This document shows positions 20,451 to 27,601 of a DNA stretch of 64,000 bases, piece after piece. Source of the stretch: Caulobacter sp031457805 (lineage in GTDB: Bacteria > Pseudomonadota > Alphaproteobacteria > Caulobacterales > Caulobacteraceae); NCBI RefSeq assembly GCF_031457805.1, contig NZ_JAVDXI010000003.1, positions 372,001-436,000 of the forward strand, in the 5' to 3' direction. Every line of letters starts with the position of its first letter. Position 1 is the stretch's first letter. The translations under genes and the position numbers were made by a program. Below the pieces are notes generated by a model that was not told the origin of the DNA, made no database searches, and saw only the letters and a program-made list of their open reading frames with translations.

Positions 20451-21428
20451 TCAGAGCTTGGTGCGGCTGCGATGCCACCGCCAGGCGCTGTCGAGGATGG
20501 CGTCCAGGTCGCGCGAGGGCCTCCACCCCAACTGGTCCCTCGCCTTGGCGTTGTCGCCGATCAGCACAGGCGCATCACCGGGGCGTCGCGGGGCGACCTC
20601 GAACGGCAGGGAGCGACCGATCGCCCTTCCCACGCCATCGACCAGTTCACGCACCGTGGTCCCGGTCCCGGTTCCGAGATTGAAGGCGTCTGACGCTCCG
20701 CCCGCGAGAAGCCGTCGAAGCGCTGCGACGTGAGCGTCGGCAAGGTCGAGGACGTGGACATAGTCGCGCACGGCCGTCCCATCGCGTGTGTCGTAGTCGT
20801 CGCCGAAGATCGTGAAGCGCGATCGTTGGCCCAGCGCGACTTGGATCGCCAGAGGGACCGCGTGAGTTTCAGGCTCGTGCCACTCGCCGATGCGGCCTTG
20901 TGGGTCGGCGCCGGCGGCGTTGAAATAGCGCATCACCGTACTTCTGAAGCCCACATAACGGTCGTAGTCGGCCAGCGCCTGCTCGACCATCAACTTGCTG
21001 CGACCGTACGGGTTCAACGGCGCCTGTGGGTGAGTCTCGGTCATCGGCAGATGAACGGGATCCCCAAAGGTCGCGCACGTTGACGAGAACACCAGAGCGT
21101 TTACGCCCGCGCGTCGGGCCGCCTCGATCAGGGTGATCGCGCCGCCGACATTGACGTCGAAGAAGACGCCGGGATTTGTGACCGACTCACCCACTTCAAT
21201 GCGGGCGGCGAAGTGCAGGACCGCCACCGGCGCATGGGCGGCGAACACCGCGTCCAGACGCGCAGCGTTGCGGATATCACCGACTTCCAGCGGTCCCCAT
21301 TGAACATGCTCGCGATGGCCGTTCGACAAGTCATCGAACACGACCGGTCGGAAGCCCGCCTCGGCCAAGGCTAGACAGCAATGCGCACCAACATATCCGG
21401 CGCCGCCCGTCACGAGAACGGTTTGCAT
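20451..21428 (-). CDS. galE: UDP-glucose 4-epimerase
   Basis: Interconverts UDP-glucose and UDP-galactose with tightly bound NAD; the products feed lipopolysaccharide, exopolysaccharide or holdfast synthesis. 325 residues from ATG 21428 (AAAGAGGAA upstream); longer in-frame starts add an Arg-rich tail unlike the family. The Rossmann motif is GGAGYVG (8-14), with the catalytic Ser/Thr in SSTCAT (115-120) and Tyr141-x3-Lys145 in YGRSK. The EamA transporter and SDR genes lie just upstream in the same direction, with 105 bp between the transporter stop and the galE start. Confidence 0.94.
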   Translation of the reverse strand: MQTVLVTGGAGYVGAHCCLALAEAGFRPVVFDDLSNGHREHVQWGPLEVGDIRNAARLDAVFAAHAPVAVLHFAARIEVGESVTNPGVFFDVNVGGAITLIEAARRAGVNALVFSSTCATFGDPVHLPMTETHPQAPLNPYGRSKLMVEQALADYDRYVGFRSTVMRYFNAAGADPQGRIGEWHEPETHAVPLAIQVALGQRSRFTIFGDDYDTRDGTAVRDYVHVLDLADAHVAALRRLLAGGASDAFNLGTGTGTTVRELVDGVGRAIGRSLPFEVAPRRPGDAPVLIGDNAKARDQLGWRPSRDLDAILDSAWRWHRSRTKL

Positions 21429-21533
21429 CGCGTTCCTCTTTGCACAATGCGCCATCGCTAGCGACTTTGCCGAACGCGCGGAAGAGCGTATCGCGCGTTC
21501 TTCGCGACCACCATCTCGCGCATCGCTCAAGCT

Positions 21534-22427
21534 CTACGGGAGCTCGGCCGCCGCCCGTTTGGCCAGCTGATGCTCTCGCCACGAGATGAACAGGGTGGAG
21601 CAGACCACGATCACCGCGCCGACGATCGTCGCCATACGCGGGACTTCATGGAACAGCAGGAGGCCCACGATCACCGCGAACACGAGCCGCGTGTAGTCGA
21701 TCGGCGCCATCACGGCGGCTTCACCCGCTTCCATGCCCTTGATGTAGGCGCCTTGGGTCAAGGTGCCGATGACGCCCATGACGGCCAGCAATCCGAGGTC
21801 CGGCCAAGTCGGCCAGCGCCACACGAAGAGGGCGGGCGGGATGGAAAAGACCAAGCCCAGGACTGCAGCATAGACCAGCAGCACGAACGGCGTGTGGTCC
21901 CGGGTCATGACCTTCATGCCGGTGATGGTCAGGGCGAACAGGAGCGCTGCGCCCAGGGCGCAGAGTTGCGGCCAGCCCAGCCAAGCCTCCACGCCGCCCT
22001 CGCCGGGTCGCAGCATGATGATCACGCCGACGAAGCCCACCAGGGCCGCAGCGATCCGCCGCGGCCCGATCGGTTCGCGCAGCACTAGGCCCGCGAGGGG
22101 CACCAGCCAGAGGGTCCGCGTGAAGGACAGAGCGTTCGCATCCGCGAGCGGCAGCTTCTGATAGGCGTAGAAGCTCATGATCAGCGCCAGCACCCCGGCG
22201 CTGGACCGGAAGATCACGATCCCAGGACGCGTCGTTCGGAACGCCCCCCGCCAGTCCCGGGCGATCAGCGGCAGCAGAACGAGGGCTCCGGCGAGTTGCC
22301 GGTAAAAGGTCTGCAGGGCCGCCGGATAGTCGTCGCCCAGGAACTTGATCAGGGTCGTCATCACCGTGAAGCCGACCGCTGAGGCCAGCATCCACAGGGC
22401 GCCGCGCAGGTTCGGACTGAGTGTCAC
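21534..22427 (-). CDS. EamA/DMT family transporter
   Basis: A 297-residue inner-membrane protein with ten predicted helices in two homologous EamA halves (about 10-140 and 155-290), typical of drug/metabolite exporters. It ends in a short positively charged tail (SWREHQLAKRAA). The start is GTG 22427, overlapping the stop of the upstream SDR gene by four bases (GTGA), which implies translational coupling. The substrate cannot be read from sequence. Confidence 0.9.
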   Translation of the reverse strand: MTLSPNLRGALWMLASAVGFTVMTTLIKFLGDDYPAALQTFYRQLAGALVLLPLIARDWRGAFRTTRPGIVIFRSSAGVLALIMSFYAYQKLPLADANALSFTRTLWLVPLAGLVLREPIGPRRIAAALVGFVGVIIMLRPGEGGVEAWLGWPQLCALGAALLFALTITGMKVMTRDHTPFVLLVYAAVLGLVFSIPPALFVWRWPTWPDLGLLAVMGVIGTLTQGAYIKGMEAGEAAVMAPIDYTRLVFAVIVGLLLFHEVPRMATIVGAVIVVCSTLFISWREHQLAKRAAAELP

Positions 22428-23314
22428 CCGGCCCCGCCAGCCGCCAGCAACTGGGCTCGCATCTGCTCGGCCTGCTCGGGCGTGATGCCCATGGCCGCCA
22501 GAATCGGCGAGGGCGTGTTGGCGTCCCAGGCGCTGCGTGGGCCCACGGTGATGCCGCCGTCCACGACGATGTGCGTTCCGGTCACGAACCGCGAGTCGTC
22601 ACTGGCGAGATAGAGCGCCGCCGCCGCGATGTCCTCCGGCAGGCCCGATTTCGGGATCGGCTGGATCTTGGGCCCGATCGAGGCGATCTGGGCGGCCATC
22701 TGGTCGGCGACCTCGCGCGGCAGGCCCATCGAGGCCCCGAAGATCGAGGTGGCGATCAGGCCGGGGCAGATGGCGTTGACGCGGATCTTCTGCGGCGAAA
22801 GCTCCGCCGCCGCGCAGCGGCTCATGTGGATCACCGCCGCCTTGGCCGAGGAATAGGCCAGGGGGCCAAAGCCCGCCTGCAGGCCGGCGATCGAGGCGGT
22901 GTTGATGATCGAGCCGCCGCCGCGCTTCAGCATCAGGGGCAATGCGTGCGTCATGCCCATGGCCGGGCCGCGCACCAACAGGGCGAAGGTCTTGTCCCAG
23001 GCCTCGGCGCTCAGTTCGGCCACGCCCGCCGGCGTGCCGCCGTGGCCGGCGTTGTTGAACAGGATATCCAGGCCGCCGAAGCTGCTCTCGGCCAGGGCCA
23101 TGGTCTTGGCGAGATCGGCGTCCGCGGTGACGTCGCAGCGGGAGAAGCGCACCTTGTCCGGGAAGCGCTGCTCCAGCATGCGCCCCTTTTCGTCCTGCAG
23201 GTCTGCGGCGACGACGCACGCGCCCTCGGCGACGAACAGTTCGACGGTTCCCAGCCCGATGCCCGAGCAGCCCCCGGTGATGACGGCGACCTTGCCGTCC
23301 AGACGTCCGACCAT
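22424..23314 (-). CDS. SDR family NAD(P)-dependent oxidoreductase
   Basis: A 296-residue classical short-chain dehydrogenase. The cofactor motif is TGGCSGIG (13-20), the structural motif NNAG (87-90), and the catalytic residues Ser141, Tyr154 and Lys158 (YSSAK). The C-terminus is about 40 residues longer than a minimal SDR and contains a helix rich in Met/Gln (ITPEQAEQMRAQLL). ATG 23314 is preceded by GGAGGGAATTC. Four-base overlap with the transporter gene downstream. Substrate unknown. Confidence 0.88.
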   Translation of the reverse strand: MVGRLDGKVAVITGGCSGIGLGTVELFVAEGACVVAADLQDEKGRMLEQRFPDKVRFSRCDVTADADLAKTMALAESSFGGLDILFNNAGHGGTPAGVAELSAEAWDKTFALLVRGPAMGMTHALPLMLKRGGGSIINTASIAGLQAGFGPLAYSSAKAAVIHMSRCAAAELSPQKIRVNAICPGLIATSIFGASMGLPREVADQMAAQIASIGPKIQPIPKSGLPEDIAAAALYLASDDSRFVTGTHIVVDGGITVGPRSAWDANTPSPILAAMGITPEQAEQMRAQLLAAGGAG

Positions 23315-23403
23315 GGTGAATTCCCTCCGCGTCCCGACCTCACGCGGGTCAGTGATCAATGATCATATTCGCGGAGCGAACCAGGATTGGCTAGGGGTTT
23401 CGC

Positions 23404-23613
23404 TCAGCTTTCGAGCGCTTGCGGCGCGGGGCGACGGGCGATGGGCTCCACGCGGCGTCCAAGGTGCGTAACCGCCAGCCAGAGCATGCAGGGGATCAGC
23501 AGCACCGCCCAGGCCACGCCCAGGCCGACGAGGCCTACGGCGGCCACGGCTCGATGAGCGAGGCTGGAGCGCTCCTTGGCCTCCAGGGTCATGACGCGGA
23601 TATCCAGGCCCAT
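23404..23613 (-). CDS. Small single-pass membrane protein
   Basis: A 69-residue protein with one strongly hydrophobic stretch (about 21-48) flanked by a basic C-terminal tail (GRRVEPIARRP). AGGGGGC lies upstream of the ATG. It lies between the glycosyltransferase and the SDR gene in the same direction. No family recognised. Confidence 0.6.
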   Translation of the reverse strand: MGLDIRVMTLEAKERSSLAHRAVAAVGLVGLGVAWAVLLIPCMLWLAVTHLGRRVEPIARRPAPQALES

Positions 23614-23685
23614 CAGACTTCAAGCCCCCTGAAGTTCAACAGCACGACGGTCTCGTCACGAAGGGTGTCTACAGGAGCCTTCATG

Positions 23686-24606
23686 TTAGCGCGCCGCCTC
23701 GTTGCGGGCGCGGATCTGCTCCCAGCGCGCGTTTTCCGCCGCGCGGGACTCGCCCGTTGTCGAACGCCTGGACAGCGCTCGCACCACGTCGCCGCAAGCT
23801 GGACCGATCAGCGACCAGGGCTCGACGCAGTAGCGGAAGAAAAGACGCTGCGGGTCCGACATCAGGCGGAACAGCCACTCCATGCCCATCGGGCCCATCC
23901 AGCGCGGCGCGGCCTTCTGGACACCCGCTTCGTAGTCGAAAGCCCCGCCCACGGTGAAGGTCGCCGCCGGCCCGTAGGCCTTGTGGTTCTCCAGCGTCCA
24001 GATCTCCTGGCGCGGCATGCCCATGCCGACCAGGACGATATCGGGCGCATAGTCGCGGATCTTGGCCACGACCGCCTCGTTCTCGGCCGAGCCTGGGGTC
24101 ACGTCGAAATAGCCTTGATGCGTTTCGATACGCGCGTTCGGCCAGTCCTGGCGGATGCGCTCGACCGCCTTTTCGCCGACCCCCGGCGCGCCGCCGACGA
24201 AGAAGACCTTCCAGGCCTTCTCGCTGGCCAGGGCCCAGAAGTCGTCGCGCCAGTCCAGATAGGTGCAGCGGTGGAAGCGCCGGCTGGCGCGGCCCACCAG
24301 GCGCGCCCAGAAGATCAGCGGCACCGAGTCGACCTCGACCAGGTCGGCGGCCTTGTAGAACTCGCCGATCTGGTGGTCCTTGCCGATCAGGTACAGGCTG
24401 TGAAGGTTGTGATTGGCGACGATGGCGCTTTGCCGCGCCTCCAGCTTGCCGGTGACGAAGTGGAAGACCTCCTCGGGGCGCACCAGGTCCATGGTCCCGC
24501 CCAGCACGCGCACGCGCTCCTCGGGACGCCGCGACAGCCGGAAAGGGCGACGCGGCGCGGCCGGCGCGGCTTCGTTGAGGCCGCTCTGCTCCTGGGGAAC
24601 GAACAT
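23686..24606 (-). CDS. hfsJ: WecG/TagA/CpsF glycosyltransferase, probable holdfast enzyme HfsJ
   Basis: A 306-residue cytoplasmic GT26-family (WecG/TagA/CpsF) glycosyltransferase, which transfers a sugar (ManNAc/ManNAcA in characterised members) to a lipid-linked intermediate. Landmarks are NHNLHSLYLIG, DSVPLIFWARL and VGMGMPRQEIW, all typical. By recall, C. crescentus hfsJ, the holdfast glycosyltransferase inhibited by HfiA, lies a few genes from gdhZ as here, hence the symbol. Two ATGs compete, 24636 and 24606. The second has AGGAG 11 bases upstream, and the first ten codons of the longer form lie inside a perfect hairpin, so 24606 is preferred. The C-terminus is Arg/Ala rich. Confidence 0.85.
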   Translation of the reverse strand: MFVPQEQSGLNEAAPAAPRRPFRLSRRPEERVRVLGGTMDLVRPEEVFHFVTGKLEARQSAIVANHNLHSLYLIGKDHQIGEFYKAADLVEVDSVPLIFWARLVGRASRRFHRCTYLDWRDDFWALASEKAWKVFFVGGAPGVGEKAVERIRQDWPNARIETHQGYFDVTPGSAENEAVVAKIRDYAPDIVLVGMGMPRQEIWTLENHKAYGPAATFTVGGAFDYEAGVQKAAPRWMGPMGMEWLFRLMSDPQRLFFRYCVEPWSLIGPACGDVVRALSRRSTTGESRAAENARWEQIRARNEAAR

Positions 24607-24647
24607 CTCCGCAGAGTCTCCTAGTCTTGGAGACATTCTGCGGAGAT
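24605..24647 (-). promoter_or_regulatory. Hairpin over the hfsJ ribosome-binding site and start codons
   Basis: In the transcript, ATCTCCGCAGA (from 24647) pairs with TCTGCGGAGAT (to 24605), and an inner GTCTCC pairs with GGAGAC around a seven-base loop. The AGGAG for the 24606 start lies mainly in the inner stem. The ATG at 24636 sits in the two-base bulge, and the 24606 ATG is at the base. The structure could hold translation off until opened, or the DNA palindrome could be an operator. Confidence 0.55.
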
Positions 24648-24658
24648 ATCCTGTTTCC

Positions 24659-24681
24659 TTCGCTAAAAAGGATACTTAGCG
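24659..24681. promoter_or_regulatory. Short inverted repeat with TTCGCTAA, upstream of hfsJ
   Basis: CGCTAA (24661-24666) and TTAGCG (24676-24681) form an exact six-base dyad between hfsJ and the quinone oxidoreductase gene. The word TTCGCTAA at 24659-24666 also occurs at 25730-25737 and 25748-25755 upstream of that oxidoreductase, hinting at a shared regulator. TTTAACCAC follows at 24685-24693. Confidence 0.35.
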
Positions 24682-24709
24682 GGATTTAACCACGTCTCGG
24701 ACGCCCCCT

Positions 24710-25708
24710 TCAGTCGACGGTGATGACCACCTTGCCCATCGCCTTGCGGCTGGAAAGGTGCGCGATCGCCTCGCCGGCGCGGGCCAGCGGGAAGCGCTCG
24801 GACACGTAGGGACGGATCTTGCCGGCGGCGTAGAGGTCCATCAGCTCCTTGAGGTTCTGGGCGTGGCCCTTGGGATCGCGCGCCACCGCCGCGCCCCAGA
24901 ACACGCCGACGATGTCGCACGACTTCAGGAGGGTCAGGTTCAGCGGGATCTTCGGGATGCCCGACGGGAAGCCGATGACCAGGAAGCGGCCGTTCCAGCC
25001 CGCCGCGCGGATGGTGGCCTCCGAATAGTCGCCGCCGACCGCGTCATAGGCCACGTCCCAACCGTCCGGGCCGCAGGCGCCCTTGATCAGGTTGGCCAGT
25101 TCCTTCTGGCCGTCCTTGTCGAACGGACCGCGCGGATAGACGACGCCGCTGTCGGCGCCGTGCTTGATCGCCAGATCGATCTTCTCCTGGCTCGAGGCTG
25201 CGGCGATCACCTTGGCGCCCATGGCCTTGCCCAGCTCAACGGCGGCCAAACCGACGCCCCCCGCCGCGCCCAGCACCAGCAGCGTCTCGCCGGCCTTCAG
25301 CACGCCGCGCTCCTTCAGCGCGTAGTACGAGGTGCCGTAGGTCAGGACAAAGGCGGCCGCCTCGTCGAAGGGCATGTTGTCGGGGATAGGCGTGCAGCGG
25401 CCCTCTTCCAGGGCCAGCTTCTCGGCGTAGCCGCCCCAGCCGGTCGAGGCCAGCACGCGGTCGCCGACCTTGAAGCGGGTCACGCCCTCGCCGACCGCCG
25501 AGATCACGCCCGACACCTCGCCCCCCGGCGCGAACGGGCGCGTCGGCTTGAACTGGTACTTGTCCTCGATGATCAGGACGTCGGGATAGTTCACCCCGCA
25601 GGCCTTTACGTTGATCAGCACCTGGCCCGGGCCGGCGACGGGATCGGGCAGCTCCTCCAGCACCAGGGTCTCGGGACCGCCGACTTCCTTGCTGAGCACT
25701 GCCTTCAT
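24710..25708 (-). CDS. NADPH:quinone oxidoreductase family protein (zinc-free MDR)
   Basis: A 332-residue medium-chain dehydrogenase/reductase of the quinone-oxidoreductase type. The N-terminal GroES-like half includes KACGVNYPDVL (about 36-46), and the Rossmann half carries LGAAGGVGLAAVELGKAMG (about 144-162). No structural-zinc cysteine cluster is visible, as usual for this subgroup. The start is ATG 25708 with GGGGAGAGG upstream. It is divergent from the isoaspartyl peptidase gene, 89 bp apart. The physiological substrate is not evident. Confidence 0.9.
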   Translation of the reverse strand: MKAVLSKEVGGPETLVLEELPDPVAGPGQVLINVKACGVNYPDVLIIEDKYQFKPTRPFAPGGEVSGVISAVGEGVTRFKVGDRVLASTGWGGYAEKLALEEGRCTPIPDNMPFDEAAAFVLTYGTSYYALKERGVLKAGETLLVLGAAGGVGLAAVELGKAMGAKVIAAASSQEKIDLAIKHGADSGVVYPRGPFDKDGQKELANLIKGACGPDGWDVAYDAVGGDYSEATIRAAGWNGRFLVIGFPSGIPKIPLNLTLLKSCDIVGVFWGAAVARDPKGHAQNLKELMDLYAAGKIRPYVSERFPLARAGEAIAHLSSRKAMGKVVITVD

Positions 25709-25729
25709 GATCGCCTCTCCCCAAATCTT

Positions 25730-25755
25730 TTCGCTAAAAGGACGTTCTTCGCTAA
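25730..25755. promoter_or_regulatory. Direct repeat TTCGCTAA x2 between divergent genes
   Basis: TTCGCTAA at 25730-25737 and 25748-25755, an 18-bp period, lies between the oxidoreductase start (25708) and the peptidase start (25798). The same word appears once upstream of hfsJ. It could be a binding site or promoter element on the minus strand (TTAGCGAA). Confidence 0.35.
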
Positions 25756-25797
25756 GAGCCCGGACGCTAGCGCGGGACGCCGAGCCAAGGAAGCAGA

Positions 25798-26676
25798 ATG
25801 TCAAACAAACGTTTTAGTCTCGCCCTGCACGGCGGCGCCGGGGCCAAGCGCGGCCACGACTACGGCCTCGAGATCGCCCACATGCGCGGCCTCGTCGAAG
25901 CCGCCCGCGATCGCCTGGCCGCCGGGGCCGGCGCGCTGGACGTGGCGGTCGAGACCGTCATCGGCCTCGAGGCCAGCGGCCTCTACATCGCCGGCAAGGG
26001 CGCCTCGCCCAACGCCGACGGCGAGTACGAGCTCGACGCCAGCCTGATGGACGGCGCCACCCTGCGCGCCGGTTCGGTCGCCGCCCTGCAAGGCTTCAAG
26101 AGCCCGATCCTGGCCGCCCGGGCGGTGATGGAGCACACCCCCCACGTCATGCTGGCCGGCCAGGGCGCCATCGACTTCGCCCGAGAGCAGGGCCTGGAGA
26201 CGGTCGAGGACCCCGACGCCTGGTTCACCCGCGCCGGCGCCTTCGAGGACAATCACCCGCCGGACGCCTTGCCGACCGGCACGGTCGGCTGCGTGGTCCG
26301 CGACGGCGAGGGGCGCCTGGCCGCCGCCACCTCCACCGCCGGCGTGTTCGGCAAGCGGCCCGGCCGGGTCGGCGACAGCCCGATCATCGGCGCTGGGGCC
26401 TGGGCCGACGGCCACGCCGCCGTCTCCTGCACCGGCCAAGGCGAGTACTTCATCCGCGCCGCCGTCGCCGCCCAGATCGCCCACCGCGTCCGCTTCGGCG
26501 GCCAGCCGCTGGACGTCGCCGCCAAGGCCGCCATCGACAGCGTCGCCGAGCTCGGCGGTCACGGCGGACTGATCGCGGTCGATCGGGACGGAAACATCGC
26601 CATGCCGTTCGTCTCCAGCGGTCTCAAACGCGCCGCCCTGTCGCCCGACGGGACCATCTTCAGCGCGGCGTTCTAG
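25798..26676 (+). CDS. Isoaspartyl peptidase/L-asparaginase (Ntn hydrolase)
   Basis: A 292-residue N-terminal-nucleophile hydrolase that cleaves isoaspartyl dipeptides and asparagine. It opens with LALHGGAG (8-15). The autoprocessing site is GTVGCVV, with nucleophile Thr162, giving an alpha chain of 161 and a beta chain of about 131 residues. The beta chain holds the GDSPIIGAG and CTGQGEYFIR segments of the family. No signal peptide, so cytoplasmic. AAGGAAG lies seven bases before the ATG. Its 3' end abuts a palindromic repeat. Confidence 0.93.
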   Translation: MSNKRFSLALHGGAGAKRGHDYGLEIAHMRGLVEAARDRLAAGAGALDVAVETVIGLEASGLYIAGKGASPNADGEYELDASLMDGATLRAGSVAALQGFKSPILAARAVMEHTPHVMLAGQGAIDFAREQGLETVEDPDAWFTRAGAFEDNHPPDALPTGTVGCVVRDGEGRLAAATSTAGVFGKRPGRVGDSPIIGAGAWADGHAAVSCTGQGEYFIRAAVAAQIAHRVRFGGQPLDVAAKAAIDSVAELGGHGGLIAVDRDGNIAMPFVSSGLKRAALSPDGTIFSAAF

Positions 26677-26681
26677 AGAAA

Positions 26682-26796
26682 TCCTCCCCCTCGCGGGGGA
26701 GGTGGTCCGCAGGACCGGAGGGGGAAGTTCTCCTGGCCCGGCCTCTTCCCCCTCCGTCGTCCCTTCGGGCCGACACCTCCCCCGCTGGGGGGAGGA
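26682..26796. repeat. GC-rich palindromic intergenic repeat (copy 2)
   Basis: It starts TCCTCCCCCTCGCGGGGGAGG and ends CTCCCCCGCTGGGGGGAGGA, with the inner GGTCCGCAGGACC hairpin and the shared GGGGGAAGTTCT segment also present in copy 1. It begins just after the peptidase stop and probably forms its transcript end. Confidence 0.75.
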
Positions 26797-26808
26797 TTTT
26801 GGGAACAT

Positions 26809-27358
26809 GCGTCCGCCGCTTCACGCGGCGTGACCGCTGAAGGTGTTGGGGAGGCGACGGAGCGTCCGGGCGAACCCGGAGACCGTGAGTTTGTGTTTGC
26901 GTTTCGGCTCGACTGTCCGCTCCGCCAGGTTGTTCTTGCCCGTGAGGATGGGGGGCGTGAGCGTCTTTCAGCTCGGGACCCCAGGAGCCCCCGGACGGGC
27001 GCGGACCAACTGGAGCGGCTACATCCGTGTCCAGCCCGACGATCCACGATAGGCGGCTTGTACGATCACCGCCCTGTCGCTCCGCGCTCGCCTCTCTGCG
27101 GCCTCTTCCGGGATCCCGGATCTATCCAACGAACAGACCCCGGTCGAAACCGCTTCGAGACCACGCGGCCCCGCTCAACCTAGCCCCGCCGCCGTATTGG
27201 GCCGGATCCATACGCCCTCCCCCGCGACGGGGATGGCTATGATTGTGCGGCAGGATTCAGCGCCGGGGACAAGTTGGCGCATAAAAGTGATAAGCGTTTG
27301 ATTTCATTGGCTACCGAGTCGCCAATTCCGAGCGTTCACGGCCGCCGATCCCCATAAA
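26809..27358 (+). repeat. Long interspersed repeat, copy 2
   Basis: Inverted partner of 5606-6164. The exact 171-bp block is 26915-27085. After it the copies diverge for about 60-100 bp and match again from GCGGCCCCGCTCAACC to the end. The terminal words GCGTCCGCCGCTTCACGCGG and GCCAATTCCGAGCGTTCA are common to both, so the ends are well defined. No transposase or target duplication was seen. Confidence 0.85.
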
Positions 27359-27361
27359 TCG

Positions 27362-27490
27362 GTTCCCTCTCCCAGAGGGAGAGGGTGGCCGCGAAGCGGT
27401 CGGGTGAGGGGTTTCAAAGCCGCCGCCCTGCCGGCGCTCCGGCCAAGGCCTTACCCCCTCTCCCCGGCCCTCTCCCCATGGGAGAGGGGG
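27362..27490. repeat. CTCTCCC hairpin repeats
   Basis: Two stem-loops, CCCTCTCCCAGAGGGAGAGGG (about 27364-27384) and CCCTCTCCCCATGGGAGAGGG (about 27469-27488), bracket a segment with CCGCGAAGCGG. They lie upstream of the FAD oxidoreductase start and probably belong to the same broad class as the CTCCCCC repeats. Confidence 0.55.
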
Positions 27491-27601
27491 CAAGGCGCCC
27501 AATCGCCGCGCATTCGGCGGCGGGCTTTTGCCCCGCGGCGCTTTTCGTTCCGCAGCGGCGCGCAAGGCGGCGATACCGGAGAGACGCGAGGGGAGCGGGG
27601 C

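Larger units (their letters stand above)
26677..27601. other. 0.9-kb intergenic region: palindromic repeats and long repeat copy 2
   Basis: No gene supported. It holds a GC-rich palindromic repeat (26682-26796), the long interspersed repeat copy 2 (26809-27358), a CTCTCCC/GGGAGAG hairpin cluster (about 27362-27490), and the short leader of the FAD oxidoreductase gene. The layout mirrors 5.5-6.2 kb in reverse. Confidence 0.75.

Noticed and set aside
21429..21530. 34-residue extension of GalE
   Set aside because: Rich in Arg and Ser, upstream of the Rossmann start, whereas ATG 21428 has AAAGAGGAA at good spacing.
27404..27601. N-terminal extension of the FAD oxidoreductase
   Set aside because: It runs through CTCTCCC hairpin repeats and would destroy the Tat signal position; ATG 27602 has a good ribosome-binding site.
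26677..27601. CRISPR array or tRNA cluster in the repeat-rich gap
   Set aside because: Repeats are long, palindromic and not regularly spaced; no cloverleaf or T-loop sequence was seen.
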